DNA from: Hyposmocoma kahamanoa
Taxonomy: Eukaryota; Arthropoda; Insecta; Lepidoptera; Cosmopterigidae
Reading direction: 5' to 3'
NCBI RefSeq assembly: GCF_003589595.1
Contig: NW_020653945.1
Span: 5,354,773-5,418,772, forward strand
Length of the DNA: 64,000 nt
Shown here: positions 52,680 through 62,749 of the stretch, piece by piece
How the letters are laid out: every line of letters starts with the position of its first letter
How positions within the stretch are numbered: the stretch's first letter is position 1
Made by a program: the position numbers and the translations under genes
Notes under the pieces: generated by a model
What the model was told of the DNA's origin: nothing
What the model saw: the letters and a program-made list of their open reading frames with translations, nothing else
The model's database searches: none

Positions 52680-52790
52680 GGACGTTCGTGTTTGCGTGTG
52701 TGCGTGTGTGCGTGTGTGCGTTCGTGCGTTCGTGTGTTTAAGCGTGCGATCATGTGTGCGTGCGACCATGCGTATGTGCGCTAGAGCATG
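52680..52790. repeat. Degenerate (GTGTGC)n tract
   Basis: 'gtgtgtgcgtgtgtgcgtg' units degrading into 'gtgcgttcgtg' and 'gtgcgaccatg'. Compare the longer tract at 60716-60927. Confidence 0.8.
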
Positions 52791-52794
52791 TATT

Positions 52795-52900
52795 AGAATA
52801 GAATAGAATACGTTTATTTGCCAGAATACAGTAATTACAAAGGTCTTAAGTAAAATTAGGCACACTGTATTCAACCTGCAAGCAGATGTGCAAATATTAA
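52795..52900 (-). mobile_element. LINE 3' tail
   Basis: The minus strand ends 'ctggcaaataaacgtattct' followed by (attct)n, a typical LINE terminus. It lies directly against the microsatellite. Confidence 0.5.
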
Positions 52901-52909
52901 TGAGATTCA

Positions 52910-53660
52910 ATGTTTCTTTAGTCTCTATAGTTTCTAATTAATGTAATGAATTTGTAAATTCTAAGTATTCTTTATTACTATAGAAGCAATGTGTCAAAAG
53001 CCATTTTGTCAATTTTAATTTAAAAGTATGTCCTTGTAACAATTTAATTTCGTTTGGTAATTTGCTGTAAATAATTATACACATGTTGAAGCAGTTATTC
53101 TTATAAATTACTTTATGGCAGTGAGGTTGGTAGATTAGATTGAACTAGTTTTAGCAATCTATGATTAGTTTTTGGATTACCGATTATGATTTGCACTGCG
53201 TACGCTGGATATGAAGGTTTCGGATTTCGATTCCCGGTAGGACCGATTCGGGAAATAACTTTTCTAAATTGGATCAGCAGCTTCATTTTGATTGCCTCTC
53301 CCGATCGGAAACTGCGTCTTTTTAGAGTCGAGGCGCATAATAGCGATTCACAACTGGCCGTTCGGAAACTTTTGACATTTCAAATAGGGACTATAGTTGA
53401 TTTAACTCACAAATTAGAAAGATATAGTAGGAATCAGCCTACGGGTGAATTCAATTGTTTCATTATTATGATTGTTTCATCATTGCAAGAATGGACAAAA
53501 CCCCTATACGTAACCCAACAACTGCGGAAAATGTTTGTATAAAAAAATGTTGTTTCTTCTTGTGACCGCTAGGGGCTCCATATAATTGCCATATAAAAAT
53601 TATGAATTCATTTCATAGTAAAAGTGTTAGAGGCATAGGTTCAAAGTTTTTTCAGTTTTT
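52910..53660. other. No supported gene
   Basis: The 118-codon plus frame at 53186-53542 begins next to a tRNA-like box B (gatttcgattccc) and shows no domain; it is probably chance in a SINE scrap. Confidence 0.4.
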
Positions 53661-53667
53661 TTTATAA

Positions 53668-53962
53668 TACCAAGTGACGGGGCGAACAAGTCGTGCGCGT
53701 GGTGGTAAGCGATATGCCTGTCCATAACAGTTGCAGTGCCACTCAGAGCTTTAAATCGCAAATATCTTAGGGACACCGCCACTGCGCCCGTCACCCTGAG
53801 ACATAAGTTAACAAGTCCCATGTGCCTGTAATTCCACCAGCAACCTTACCCTTCAAAACCGAAACACAGTAATACTGACGTTACTGCTTGGCGGCAGAAA
53901 TAGGTAAAGTGGCAGCACTTCCCTGAACGAACCCATTTACAAGGAGCTCTACTTACTGCTAC
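53668..53962 (+). repeat. Family B repeat, best full-length copy
   Basis: Runs from 'aagtgacggggcgaacaagt' through 'ggtggtaagcgatatgcctg', 'gagctttaaatcgcaaata', 'cactgcgcccgtcaccctga', 'tccaccagcaaccttaccct', 'ggcggcagaaataggtaaa' to 'aggagctctacttactgcta'. About 295 bp. No inverted termini, A-tail or frame. It can serve as the reference for the other copies. Confidence 0.85.
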
Positions 53963-54334
53963 TAAAAGTACTAACCTAGTGTTTATGTTGTCTGTGGTCG
54001 TAACTTTCCACACCCAATATACGTATTTGTTACATTTATAAAAGACATTGTCATCTTATTGTCTATTTGTACATTAGGTACCTCCATTACTTTTTTTTTA
54101 CTATGCCCCTTCAATTATCCACGTAATCAGCATAGCCTATTTCGAAGCATCAGCCGCAAGAGGTTTAATTCATTTGTTAATTTAGACTGGCATTATCCTG
54201 GTTATTAGGTAATTATATTGTCTTTATGAGTATAAAGGACTGGCAAGCCATTTAGAACTTAACACAATAAAATAAATGATGTCTCTATTTATGAATAGAT
54301 ACAACGTTTACAATCTATAATTACCTAGAGAAAC

Positions 54335-54593
54335 ATTAGCCCCATTTAGACAGTTACTGTACCGCGCGTGATCAGGAGAGCAGAGGATTACGCGCGGGAA
54401 AGCCTGCACGCGCAATCGCGCGCATTTTCCTGTATGAAGTTTTTAAAGCTAAAGTTCTTGCATGCGCGATTGCCCGTTTGTCACAACGAAAAGAGCGTCC
54501 GTGTAAAGGCTCATCGCGCAGGACAGACCGCGTGAAACTCGCGTGTGTCGGAGAGCGCGATTGCACGCGCGACTGATAAACGCAATCGCGCGG
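54335..54593. mobile_element. GC-rich insertion with 'cgcgcgattgc' words
   Basis: Several near-copies of 'gcgcgattgc' or 'gcaatcgcgcg' in both orientations occupy this 259-bp block in the left arm of the foldback structure. The words resemble those in the 22422-22720 MITE (gcgatgca and gcaatcgcgcg). Likely a hAT-like MITE, but clean ends were not found. Confidence 0.45.
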
Positions 54594-54975
54594 TTTGAAG
54601 CACATTCAATATTCAGAAATATTTTGTCAAACAATCTATTCAATTCTTTATTCATGGTCGTATGATCAGATCTACAGAGCACCTGCACTCAAATGATAAA
54701 TAAGGACAGTAGCACACTGAGTTTTTTTTACATTTTGGAACATTCGTATGGCAAGCGGAATAGAATTGGATTTGAATCACAAGTGTAAAGACTAGCGCGC
54801 TGTTGACTGTGCATTTCATATTTCATATTCTTCACACAGTTCGTGTAATAAGCCTTATTGTCGCAGTATGCTACTGTACTTACTTATCATTTACGCACAC
54901 GTGCTCTGTGGAGCTGATCATACCACCATGAATAAAGTATTGAATAGAATGTTTGACAAAATATTTGTGAATATT

Positions 54976-55245
54976 TTTTTATTTTAGTTATTTATATTCA
55001 GGTTACAATGACCCATAAAATACATTATCTTATAGACTAACATACGTAACAATACAATAAAACATTAGATGACAAATTGTTATTTACACCAATTGTCTGC
55101 GACGTGTGACGCAACGTGGGTGTCCGGTATCCGGCCTCGGAAACGTCGTTAATGACACCCCTCGGCCAAAACTCATCCTTCATGAAGGTCGACACATGTT
55201 GAGTTGGTATTATCACCACAAATTAATTAAAATTACATTGAGTAC
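54976..55245 (-). mobile_element. Repeat X, second copy with 3' tail
   Basis: The minus strand encodes the same end peptide as 11330-11462 (VPTQH, F.KDEFWP, then DVS.AG.RTP in a shifted frame), then an AT-rich stretch ending 'gaatataaataactaaaata'. It fills the right arm of the foldback structure. Confidence 0.6.
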
Positions 55246-55402
55246 ATATTGAACGTGCTTCAAAGGTTAACTACGTTTCTCTAGTTATTTATAGGTTGTA
55301 AATGTTGTATCTATTCATAAATAGAGCCTTTTTGTTTTATTGTGTTAACTTCTAAACGGCTTGCCAATTTTTTATACTCCTAAATGTGCCCACATCTCAT
55401 TT

Positions 55403-55626
55403 ACTGCCTCCGTGGCCGAACGGTTACCATCCTGGACTGCCACGCACAGTTCCCAAGTTTGATCCCCGGGCCGGGAGAAATATTAATATGTGCTACGTCA
55501 ATGATCTTATATATAAAAAAGTGCCTACATTTATTTATCTCGTGAGTTCGAGTGTCATTTATGGTTGTCTATGTGTAGGTGTAGTAGGTGTGTCAATTGC
55601 ACTCGCGATAAAGGGTTTCCCTAATT
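55403..55626 (+). mobile_element. tRNA-headed SINE, family 1, with a 40-bp insertion
   Basis: 'ctgcctccgtggccgaacgg', 'gggccgggagaaatatt' and 'gcactcgcgataaagggttt'. An extra segment (about 55485-55523, including 'cttatatataaaaaagtg') lies between the head and the 'ctacatttatttatctcgtg' block. Confidence 0.8.
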
Positions 55627-55747
55627 ATTATATTATCTGTAAAATGACAACTTATTAGAACAGAGGTTTCAATATTCTGCAAAAGAAATTAGTCGATAAC
55701 TTTTATATCTTATAGGTGAGGTACAAGATTTCACATACACGTAATTT

Positions 55748-55880
55748 ACTAGTACCAGAAGAGCTCCATGTGAAAGATTTCGTACTTTTATACCTTACCT
55801 TTTTTGCCCCCAAGCAGTAATGTGATCATTACTGCGTTCCGGTTTGGGAAGGTGACGCCAGTGCCCCTGTGGCATCCCTG
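55748..55880 (-). repeat. Family B repeat, partial
   Basis: The minus strand has 'ggggcactggcgtcacctt', 'cggaacgcagtaatgatcac' and 'tctttcacatggagctctt' in order. Confidence 0.6.
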
Positions 55881-55884
55881 TAAG

Positions 55885-56445
55885 TTGCTTGCGGTGACGC
55901 ACTGTTTCAAAGCACCGTGTAGCATATCGTCCTGATTTATATGTAGTACAACGCAACGTTACAACGCAAAGTCTAAGGAAAGCATCGCTTTTATCCCGTG
56001 TCGATAAGTGTGGTGATTCCCTAAAAGCCCCTTAAACTGGAATAAATATCGTATTCAATTCGTCGAATTATTTACAGTACTTAGCAAGTACAAAGAGGAA
56101 ACATTTTATTTTCAGAATTGAAATTGTCATAAAGGCCACAAAAGGAAACGAATTGTATGTACCAAGGCTTGTCACCGGGTATTCACGAGCGAAAAAGAGG
56201 GTCATTAATCAACATTACCACTGCTTTGCCGGCGTTTCGAATCATTTGCGGACGTTTACCACATTTCAACGGAAAACGAAACAATTTACTGTAGATTTTA
56301 TCTTTTTAAATACATTTGAAGCAATGGATTGAAAATACGCTTTTTGATATTCTATTTACTTATGTTCACATGAAACATGATATGGCTATGATTGCTTTTC
56401 ATTTGCTTATAATAAAGACGGCAAATAAAGACTGTGTGAGAGAGT
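55885..56445. other. No recognised feature
   Basis: Nothing supported. Confidence 0.4.
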
Positions 56446-56449
56446 GATA

Positions 56450-56565
56450 CTAGCCACGTGGGATTTGACAACATTATTTCTCGGAGTGACGGGCGCAGCA
56501 GCAGTCCCGTCACACCTTTGCAATTTAAAGCTCTGAGTGAAACCGCAACTGTTATGGGTGAGTAT
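56450..56565 (-). repeat. Family B repeat, 5' half
   Basis: The minus strand reads 'cataacagttgcggtttcac', 'tcagagctttaaattgcaaa' and 'ctgctgcgcccgtcactccg'. Confidence 0.65.
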
Positions 56566-56689
56566 GTCATACTTGCTCTTATGCTATGGATATACGAAGT
56601 CTATCTGTGATGGTAGATGCTTCATAGGCGTAGTCAGTCAACACATAGACATTGCTGCTTTTAACCTGAATGTGTCACTTTCTTTAAAC

Positions 56690-56960
56690 TCGAATCACCG
56701 AAGGCACGTAGAACGAAGAATGACCTGGACTTTTTGTACAAGATCCTAAATGGCCAAATTACCAGTCCCGACATCCTGAACCAAATCAAAATAGGCGTGC
56801 CTTATAATTATCCTAGATAACCTATTTCTAAGATCCTGCATTTGCCATTGAGTAACAAATGTAGGCCTCAATTCACCTATTAATAGAATATGTAGAAGCT
56901 ACAATGGTTTGAGAAGCTTGCTGACCCTTTATCAGTATATAAGCACAAGCTAACATCACA
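56690..56960 (+). pseudogene. LINE C-terminal domain
   Basis: After a frame change the sequence reads KNDLDFLYKILNGQITSPDI followed by LNQIKIGVP, then RPQFTY and, at the end, WFEKLADPLSVYKHKLTSHF before a stop. This is the 'RR..DL.FLYKLL.G.I..P.LL' C-terminal module found after the reverse transcriptase in Jockey- or R1-like LINEs. Stops interrupt the middle. 5'-truncated. Confidence 0.65.
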
Positions 56961-56964
56961 TTTT

Positions 56965-58020
56965 AAATAATAATAAAATTAACACTACTAGTATTCTAGA
57001 ATATAGTATTATACGTATATTTCATTGTCTACTATCGCTTCTATTTATTCGCTTTTATTTTTAATTTATGTAAAAATATATTAACAAAGTAATTTTTTAA
57101 AAAGCATTGTGTAGTTACGTTTGCGATATTGTTGTGAAATTGAATATAATGCTACCCAGATTAGCGTTATTCATTTAAGTCATTGAGAAGAATCACATCT
57201 TTTCTGGTCGATAGAGAAATAAAAAAATTCTTCAATTACTTTGTAACGAGTGAGAAAGACGGCAATAGTTGTTCTTTAAGAGCAGTAGTCATGCGCTGGT
57301 TGTGTTTTTACGTTTACATCTTGTAAAAATTGCTGTAACGTATGTACATATATGTATAGTGATTATATAACGAAAGCTGAGTACGACTGTAATTGTCATA
57401 TGTATCAGTCCTAGCCTCATGTCTAATTTTTGTTGATTGTCAAATACATATGATGTTGATGTGCCTAATATAATAAAGAATAAATAATTGTATCACTTAG
57501 CCAAGACCCAAGGAGGGAATAAAAGAGAAATATAAATTCGTAGCACGTAATCAATTAACGAACGAGGTACAATCAGGTTTCTTTTTAAACTTCCTTTTCG
57601 TTTCAAGTGAAATAAATGAAAATTTAAAAACCTGCCTAAGCGTACAAAAAGTCATTAATTACTACCGTTACTTTCGAAACAAATTCATGGAGTTGTCGTT
57701 TGTGGGCAATTTTAACGTGGGCTTTACCATTATTGGTTTAAATAAAGTGGCGAGGCGTGCTGATGGACCGAAGCGACAACGGAATGTTGGTCAAGATTTT
57801 TTGGGATAGTAAGGTGTTTAAAATAAAAGTGCTTTTATCACATAAAAAATAGCTCTTAGCAAAAAAAAAAGCGCCCAACATAACTATGCAATAAGCTCCC
57901 ACAAACTTCAAAAATTCTGGAGGGAATTGTCAAGGCTATTGATTATAAAATGATATTACACTATAAGGAATATTAATTATTATATTAACTATTAATTAAT
58001 ATTTAAGTAAATAAAATTAA
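56965..58020. other. No recognised feature
   Basis: AT-rich; no frame or repeat end supported. Confidence 0.45.
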
Positions 58021-58025
58021 AATAA

Positions 58026-58220
58026 AGCACACACTCATAGAAACCCTGTATCACGGGTGCCCTGGACACACACAGAGACAACCACAAATTACACCCAAAC
58101 TCACGAAAAAAATAAATCTAGGCAATACAAATATTTCTCCCGGCCCGCGATTCGAACCCGGGACCTCTGCATGGTATGGTAACTGTCCAGCATGTTCACC
58201 GTTCGGCCACGGGGGCAGTA
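58026..58220 (-). mobile_element. tRNA-headed SINE, family 1
   Basis: The minus strand shows 'ctgcccccgtggccgaacgg' and 'cccgggttcgaatcgcgg'. The segment between the boxes contains a short duplication (ggtgaacatgctggacagtt, then accataccatg). Confidence 0.8.
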
Positions 58221-58224
58221 TTTA

Positions 58225-59030
58225 AGAGTCTAATTACAAACTAATTGTCATTAGTGGCAATACAGTGATTAGAATTTATATGCTTACATTTTAATACCAC
58301 ACAATATAATGAATTTAAATTTTCGTCTGACATCGAATAGAATTATTACTTAATCTGGAAATGTATAATTTAATATTTTACAAACTAAATCTTCAGCTTT
58401 ATTATCAATGGCATAAAAGCTTCTTTTTATTAGAAAACGCAAAACGAATGACGCAATGCAATTCAGGTTTATATTTATAGTTCATATTTTAGCCGGGTTG
58501 TAGAAGGCATTAGTTACGGACGAGAGCGTCCCCCGTGTAAGTATATTAAATTACAGGTAATAAATTGGCAAGTAAAACTGATAGACTTCAATTTCCTAAA
58601 CACGGATAGAAAACGCTTTCGTTTTTTTAACTATTCCTATATAAAAATACACAGTTTTTTTAGAAAATTTCAAAAAAAGACTTCTTCTAATCTCGATTTA
58701 AAAACTTGCAAACGAAATAGTTTTATAACCTGAGGTATGTGACAGAAATTATGAGATGTCGATTATGAGTTCCGCGAACACTTAGGTAAGTACGCGTGTA
58801 TATCTTAAGGGCCAGTCCCACATCATTCTACATAAGTTTTGTTTATAGTGCCCCTCCCTATCAACCTCTTGGTTATGCCGACCACTTAACGAGTCTCCCT
58901 CTACGCCCTATCCCTATGCTGATGACGTACCGATACAAAGTGCACGTCATCCAGTCTCCGTTAAAGCACCGAATGTCCCCGCATCCGATGCCCGGAGGCT
59001 CTTGTAATAGAGGCATGCGGCAGACATGTG
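58225..59030. other. No recognised gene
   Basis: The last 70 bp belong to the 3' UTR of the R1-like fragment that follows on the minus strand. The rest is AT-rich without features. Confidence 0.4.
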
Positions 59031-59031
59031 C

Positions 59032-59278
59032 CTACCGCGTGCGCCCAATCCTCCTGCGACGGATCGGATGTGAGAACACATCGTCTTCCCTCATCCGCTC
59101 CGCCGTCTCCTTCGCTCTTAGCACCGCCTCGCAAAAGGCGGAAACTGCTTTCCACGCCCTGTCGCTATCGACCATAGCCTTGACTACGACCGGCAGTGAC
59201 AGGTCGCTCCCAACCACGGAGATCATGTTGGATCGTACGTCGCCCCATGCTGGACATTCGGTGCTACTACCTTCATAC
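59032..59278 (-). pseudogene. R1-clade LINE ORF2 C-terminus
   Basis: The minus-strand frame reads ECPAWGDVRSNM, then VVGSDLSLPVVVKAMVDS, FCEAVLRAKETAERMRE and RRRRIGR. CPAW, the vG.DLSLP..V.AM block and the closing arginine cluster are typical of the last 90 residues of R1-type ORF2 proteins. R1 elements usually sit in 28S rRNA genes, but R1-clade relatives are dispersed in moth genomes, and no rRNA sequence is present here. A perfect 12-bp hairpin (59267-59294) marks the break at its upstream edge. Confidence 0.75.
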
Positions 59279-59344
59279 ACTGGTATGAAGGTAGAGTAAT
59301 ATCCTAACTTATTAATGTACATTTTATGCTATTTCAATAGAAAT

Positions 59345-59615
59345 AACTTATGATATTCAATTATTTTTGAGAAATTACTCCAATGTTTGTTATTACTATT
59401 AATTAAGATCGAACACTTAGAAAAAAATTCTTCAAACCGGCTAGATTCGAACCAACGTTTTCCAGCAAACCCTGCCAGATGCTATGTCAACTAAGCCACG
59501 AAACGATTTACGAATTTTTGTATGTGCTTGTCTGATCTTTGGTTGATTTTTGGTTTAGGTTTTTAACGACTTTTTGGCGTAGCGCCATCTGAAAGAAATC
59601 TATTACTTCACTCAC
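59345..59615 (-). mobile_element. tRNA-headed SINE, family 2
   Basis: The minus strand has the upstream block ('atggcgctacgccaaaaagt', 'cgttaaaaacctaaacc'), the tRNA-like head ('ttcgtggcttagttgacata', 'ggttcgaatctagcc') and tail ('agtgttcgatcttaatt'). Confidence 0.75.
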
Positions 59616-59869
59616 CTTTACAGTTACCAGCAGCTGTCAAGAGATGTCGCTTTTATCATTGTAATTTTTAAGTTTTATTGAATGTCATGATGTTTGAAAG
59701 GTATGATAATATTTAAATGCCCTTGAGACCGACCTCGAAGCTTCGCTCTGCATTTCTCTGTGTCTTAGAGCATTGAAGTTTATATCTCAATGCAATTCTA
59801 ATAGCATAAAATTTAGACACATTAAATATGTTTAGGGATCAAGCAAATCAGATAGGAAATGAAAGTATT

Positions 59870-60115
59870 TTTCCGGATTTAAATCGCGTATATTTATTTT
59901 TCAAACAAACCAACGTCCATCAACCATGGTCACGGTCGACAGACAATATACTTACTCAAATACTTCAGACATGGGACCTGTAAAGGAGCCGAAACGTTGG
60001 TATGTTTGAAAAAACAAACCAAGTTTTCGGGCCCTTTACAGGTCCCATGGTCACTGTTGATGTACATATGTATGTGTAACAATGGAAATCGAGTGCGAAA
60101 ACCTAAGAACTCGAT
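59870..60115. repeat. Two head-to-head copies of repeat Z
   Basis: Contains an 80-bp near-palindrome at 59970-60049 ('catgggacctgtaaag' on each side), made by two Z fragments in opposite orientation. Left part also carries 'taaatcgcgtatatttattt' and 'ccatggtcacgg'. Confidence 0.6.
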
Positions 60116-60291
60116 ACTGGTAATCAGGTTTTTTTTAATGAATTTTCTTCAGCACGAATGGATTTTTTTTTTTGATGAATTTTAATTTTTAAATGCAAAT
60201 TATAAAAATTATCACAAAGTTAATGAAAAAACCTGATTTTCACTAATAGGCTAAAATGTGCTTGACCCCTAGACACTTTTGATGTGTGTAC
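60115..60291 (-). mobile_element. Mariner-like MITE, truncated (family of 4229-4431)
   Basis: The right end, reversed, reads 'tacacacatcaaaagtgtct' and runs into 'aagcacatttt' and 'tgaaaatcaggttttttc', as in 4229-4320. The opposite end is missing. Confidence 0.6.
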
Positions 60292-60715
60292 ATTGATAAA
60301 TTGAATGTCATACGCCTTGCCATCTGTCGGTTTGCGCTAACGTATCTCTATACGAACTTCCTTTAGCGGAGAGCGCAGGATAAGTTTTGATCCCTTTCAT
60401 CTTTTACCAACACGGCAAACGCTGTAGTACAAATGTCAAAAACAATACTACACAAACTCCCGAAGGACAATTTTCGTAATGTACAACCTTATTGTATTCA
60501 CAATATACTAACGTAATATTGTAAAGACCACGGGCGGACGTGACATCTAGAGTTCATAAACTGTTTTGACAATTTCGCTTCCCGTTTGGCGGAGAACCAC
60601 AACTCACTGTGGCGGAAAAAATGCCCTTAACATAAACAGAATAACAGTACTATAACGAAAAGAGCTGTGTTGTGTGTCTATGTGCATGTGTGTTCGGGTG
60701 TATGAGCGTGTGCGT

Positions 60716-60927
60716 GAGCATGTGTGTGTGTGCGTGTGCGTGTGTGTGTATGTGTGTGTGTGTGTGTGTGCATGTGCGTGTGCGTGTGCGTGTGCGTGTG
60801 CGTGTGCGTGTGCGTGTGGGTGTGCGTGTGCGTGTGCGTGTGCGTGTGCGTGTGCGTGTGCGTGTGCGTTTGCGTGTGCGTGTGCGTGTGCGTGTGCGTG
60901 TGCGTGTGCGTGTGCGTGTGTGTGTGT
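60716..60927. repeat. (GTGTGC)n microsatellite
   Basis: About 210 bp; the core 60774-60919 is almost pure gtgtgc hexamers, flanked by (GT)n. It generates long artefactual frames of alternating residues on both strands. Confidence 0.95.
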
Positions 60928-61150
60928 AAAACACGTTTTCAACGTCATCGTTACTGAAACTGTGAACTCAGAGATGAATAATTTTCTAACCCGTACGGGT
61001 CACTTTCCGTAATACATGAACTGGTTTAAACACCTTAACCATGTACGTATATCATATATTACGTTAACAGCTCTTATCACTATCTCTGCTGCTGTTCCAT
61101 ATTTAATTCTTAACAGAACCTTCCAAGCTTTATCCGGTTGTGTAAGTTAG

Positions 61151-61190
61151 TTAGTAAGGGTAAATTAATGTTAGTAAGGGTAAATTAATT
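61151..61190 (+). repeat. Two tandem 20-bp units
   Basis: Unit ttagtaagggtaaattaatg is repeated with one difference at the last base. Confidence 0.8.
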
Positions 61191-61366
61191 TTGTTTTGTT
61201 TAAGTTGATAGTAATTATTCGCAAGTCAAGCCATAACTAACTATGCGATCGCAGCAGGAGATCGGGCATTATCTCAAGTGTCACCGTAAACCCTATGGCA
61301 TAATATAATGAACGTAAGTTATAATTTCTGAGTTTATCATTGGTGGGTCGCATAAGTCGTATGTAT

Positions 61367-61370
<4 letters not shown>

Positions 61371-61417
<47 letters not shown>
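61371..61417. repeat. (AT)n microsatellite
   Basis: Uninterrupted AT dinucleotides for about 47 bp. Confidence 0.95.
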
Positions 61418-61420
<3 letters not shown>

Positions 61421-61588
61421 TAAAACAAAACAGGTCCAAGTATACTACCCCGTAGAACACCATCATCATTATCATCTCAGCCCCTTAACACCCACAGCTG
61501 GCCTCCTCTTTTGCAGGCCAGCTCAAGCGGTCCCGTGCGAGTCTCATTCACAGCCCTCCGGGCACTCGGGTGATATCGTCCGACTATC

Positions 61589-62260
61589 TAGCAGGTGGTA
61601 TGCCTCGCGGACGTCTCGCTTCCACCGGGTACCACTCCGGGTTTTACTCCAGAGCTGCGATACCTGTTGTATAAAGCTCGGGTCCGAAGCAGCATGGAGT
61701 ACTGTTCGCACCTTTGGGACGGCTCTGCCAAGTACTTGCTCGATGCCCTAGATGGACTGCAGCGCTACGCCTTCCGTGTTGTCAACGATCCTCATGTAAC
61801 TGAGCATGCGGAGTCGTTACATCTTCGCAGAGATATAGCGTCTCTTAGCGTATTCTATCGCCTGTACCACGGTGAGTGCTCTGAAGAGTTATTCAACCTT
61901 ATCCCTTCCTCTCCTTTCCATCAGCGGACCACCCGTGCCGAACTGCGTTGCCACAGATGGACGGTCAGTTCAATACCGTCCCGCACTAAAAAGTTTGGCA
62001 ATTCGTTTTTATGCCGAACCATCAAATTGTGGAACCAACTCCCGGCGCATGTATTCCCTCCCCTCTATAACATCGGGTCCTTCAAACGTAGTGTGAAGAA
62101 GCATTTGGCCAGACCGGCAAAATGATAGTGACGGAGTGAAGATATTTGTGTTTTCCATCCGTTACTCTCATCTCTGGACTGTATTCGCACTTTCCATCAG
62201 GCGCGGTGCAGTCATTTTGCCGAGTCACAATAAAAAATAAAAAAAAAAATAAAAACAATG
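61589..62260 (+). mobile_element. LINE 3' end (CR1/Jockey-like) with A-rich tail
   Basis: ORF2 C-terminus (61640-62122), 3' UTR (62125-62228, 'ctttccatcaggcgcggtgc') and an A-rich tail (62229-62258). 5'-truncated, the classic LINE form. Confidence 0.8.
61640..62125 (+). CDS. LINE ORF2 C-terminal domain, open frame
   Basis: Open to the natural stop: FTPELRYLLYKARVRSSMEY, then CSHLWDGSAKYLLDALDGLQ, 'RRDIASLSVFYRLYHGECSE', IPSSPFHQRTT, and a closing KKFGNSF...KLWNQLPAHVFP..YN and FKRSVKKHL. This domain follows the reverse transcriptase in CR1/Jockey-like ORF2 proteins. About 160 codons without a stop suggest it is younger than most LINE pieces here. No catalytic motifs are included, so it has no activity. 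Confidence 0.8.
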   Translation, partial: GFTPELRYLLYKARVRSSMEYCSHLWDGSAKYLLDALDGLQRYAFRVVNDPHVTEHAESLHLRRDIASLSVFYRLYHGECSEELFNLIPSSPFHQRTTRAELRCHRWTVSSIPSRTKKFGNSFLCRTIKLWNQLPAHVFPPLYNIGSFKRSVKKHLARPAK

Positions 62261-62264
62261 CCAT

Positions 62265-62555
62265 GTTCAACATTTTTTGTAAACAAAATACATAATATAA
62301 GTAACAAATATTAGTCCAAAATTAATGTTTTCATTCTTGAACATAGGGTTTAAACAACCCGTATTCAAAACAAAAGGAAAGTTTCTCTATTGTAAGCATA
62401 ATAATGACTTGACGAAGAACTGCAACCAGCATGTGTCTAACATCTTTGGCAGAAAAGTTTCTATGCCATCCCATCCTATTGCACTGTTTTGCTTAAAGAG
62501 TTACCACACCAACACGGCATCGCATTAAGTCGGTCAAAATAAAATTTATGTCAGC
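62265..62555. other. No recognised feature
   Basis: Nothing supported. Confidence 0.35.
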
Positions 62556-62562
62556 GAAAATG

Positions 62563-62745
62563 ATGTTGTGCGTTTCGGCTCATAAGACGCGATTCGACAC
62601 AGATCGGCAACGTATCTACTTTCTGCGAATTTCCGATCCCATCCGTACGAATCCGACAACCGCTGATCGGCAGCGTTGACACCTGAACTATGGTGTGGGA
62701 AATCAAGTAGTGCATCTTCCGGCTCGAAGCGTAATGTTGTCACTT
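62563..62745. repeat. GC-richer segment with weak inverted ends
   Basis: 'tcggctcataagacgc' near the left and 'tcgagccggaagatgc' (reversed right) are partly complementary, with 'gatcggca.cg' repeated inside (62601, 62665). A degraded MITE is possible. Confidence 0.3.
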
Positions 62746-62749
62746 TATT

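Larger units (their letters stand above)
54229..55380. repeat. 1.15-kb foldback structure with an insertion in each arm
   Basis: Outer arms 54229-54334 and 55275-55380 are complementary ('gagtataaa', 'ctggcaagcc', 'ctatttatgaatagataca'). Linking pieces 54594-54612 and 55246-55264 are complementary (tttgaagcac.ttcaatat). Inner arms 54613-54719 and 54864-54970 are complementary ('gcacctgca..', 'catgaataaag', 'tgtttgacaaaatattt'). The left arm is interrupted at 54335-54593 by GC-rich DNA, the right arm at 54971-55245 by repeat X. The original may have been a large foldback transposon with arms of about 230 bp. Confidence 0.75.

Noticed and set aside
53186..53542. 118-codon plus-strand frame
   Set aside because: No domain or compositional sign of a protein, and its start overlaps a tRNA-like box B; probably chance.
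58796..59299. 167-codon plus-strand frame
   Set aside because: It lies opposite the R1-like C-terminus, which has clear family motifs, so it is the shadow on the other strand.
60604..60948. Long His-Ala, Arg-Thr, Val-Cys type frames
   Set aside because: They are translations of the (GTGTGC)n microsatellite in several frames.
61460..61590. Possible promoter or gene start before the LINE frame at 61595
   Set aside because: The frame's upstream codons are not LINE-like, and the segment contains only a short palindrome (agctggcct/aggccagct); no promoter evidence.
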